Shown in pieces: positions 61,790-61,843 of a stretch of DNA of 61,843 nt. The notes under the pieces are model-generated. The model saw only the letters and a list, made by a program, of their open reading frames with translations, ran no database searches and was not told where the DNA came from. Position numbers and translations under genes: made by a program. The stretch covers positions 1 to 61,843 of the forward strand of contig CADFMD010000014.1 of the NCBI GenBank assembly GCA_902835305.1. The letters are read 5' to 3'. The number at the start of each line of letters is the position of its first letter. The stretch's first letter is position 1. Source of the stretch: Coriobacteriaceae bacterium. Lineage in GTDB: Bacteria > Actinomycetota > Coriobacteriia > Coriobacteriales > Coriobacteriaceae.

Positions 61790-61843
61790 TGTTAGCGTCA
61801 ATCTAATTTTCACCAGTTTCACCAATCAAACGCGCCGTTCGCG
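61790..61843. mobile_element. Possible end of another insertion sequence
   Basis: The sequence TGTTAGCGTCAATCTAATTT followed by TTCACCAGTTTCACC is unlike transposase coding DNA and interrupts the IS256-type gene exactly at its start. It resembles the TG-start, repeat-rich ends of IS21-type elements. Only 54 bases are visible, so the identity is uncertain. Confidence 0.45.

Overview
The window reads like a chromosomal segment of a gut Coriobacteriia, most likely Collinsella. This is inferred from high GC with G/C-ending codons, strong AAGGAG-type ribosome sites, a divergent MetRS, a class III fructose-bisphosphatase, an arginine deiminase cluster, an LADTG-type surface anchor and many GGGGACGTTC-type hairpin repeats. 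No rRNA or tRNA gene was seen.

Left end (1-8.5 kb): a type I restriction-modification operon on the minus strand (hsdR-hsdM-hsdS, with hsdS cut by the window edge). A gene-poor stretch with inverted repeats and a possible 30-residue peptide gene follows, then a small hypothetical gene, an ADP-ribosylglycohydrolase and a HicAB-like toxin-antitoxin pair. 8.5-13 kb: a Tat-exported PI-PLC-like surface protein and two paralogous lipoproteins. 13-19 kb: folate C1 genes (fchA, folD), a MITE-like element, a C69 dipeptidase and a phasin-like/UbiB-kinase pair.

19-23.5 kb is the most interesting region. A cobalamin riboswitch leads a two-gene operon of cell-surface proteins carrying transcobalamin-like (DUF4430) domains. 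The first gene joins three such domains to a beta-propeller. Together they look like a surface vitamin B12 capture system.

23.5-34 kb: two GtrA membrane proteins, fbp, degV, a TIM-barrel protein, an rRNA methyltransferase, metG, a membrane zincin and queH. 34-40 kb: a lower-GC arginine deiminase locus with divergent halves. One side has a second arcA and an XRE/S24-like regulator; the other has a YfcC-type transporter, arcA and arcB. Two 21-bp direct repeats lie between the halves, and no carbamate kinase gene is present. 40-50 kb: queA, a coiled-coil membrane protein, an SDR, tgt, LOG, degV, HAD and M20 peptidase genes, interspersed with structured repeats. Two of these repeats, just after queA and the SDR gene, share one fold with compensatory base changes. 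With queH, the window holds three steps of queuosine synthesis.

50-62 kb: pstSCAB phosphate import, an ABC-F ATPase, a Cof-type phosphatase, a DtxR-type regulator, a 131-bp palindrome, and a heavy-metal module (P1B ATPase, HMA protein, ArsR regulator) with three matching operators. The window ends in an IS256-type transposase whose reading frame is broken, probably by another insertion sequence.
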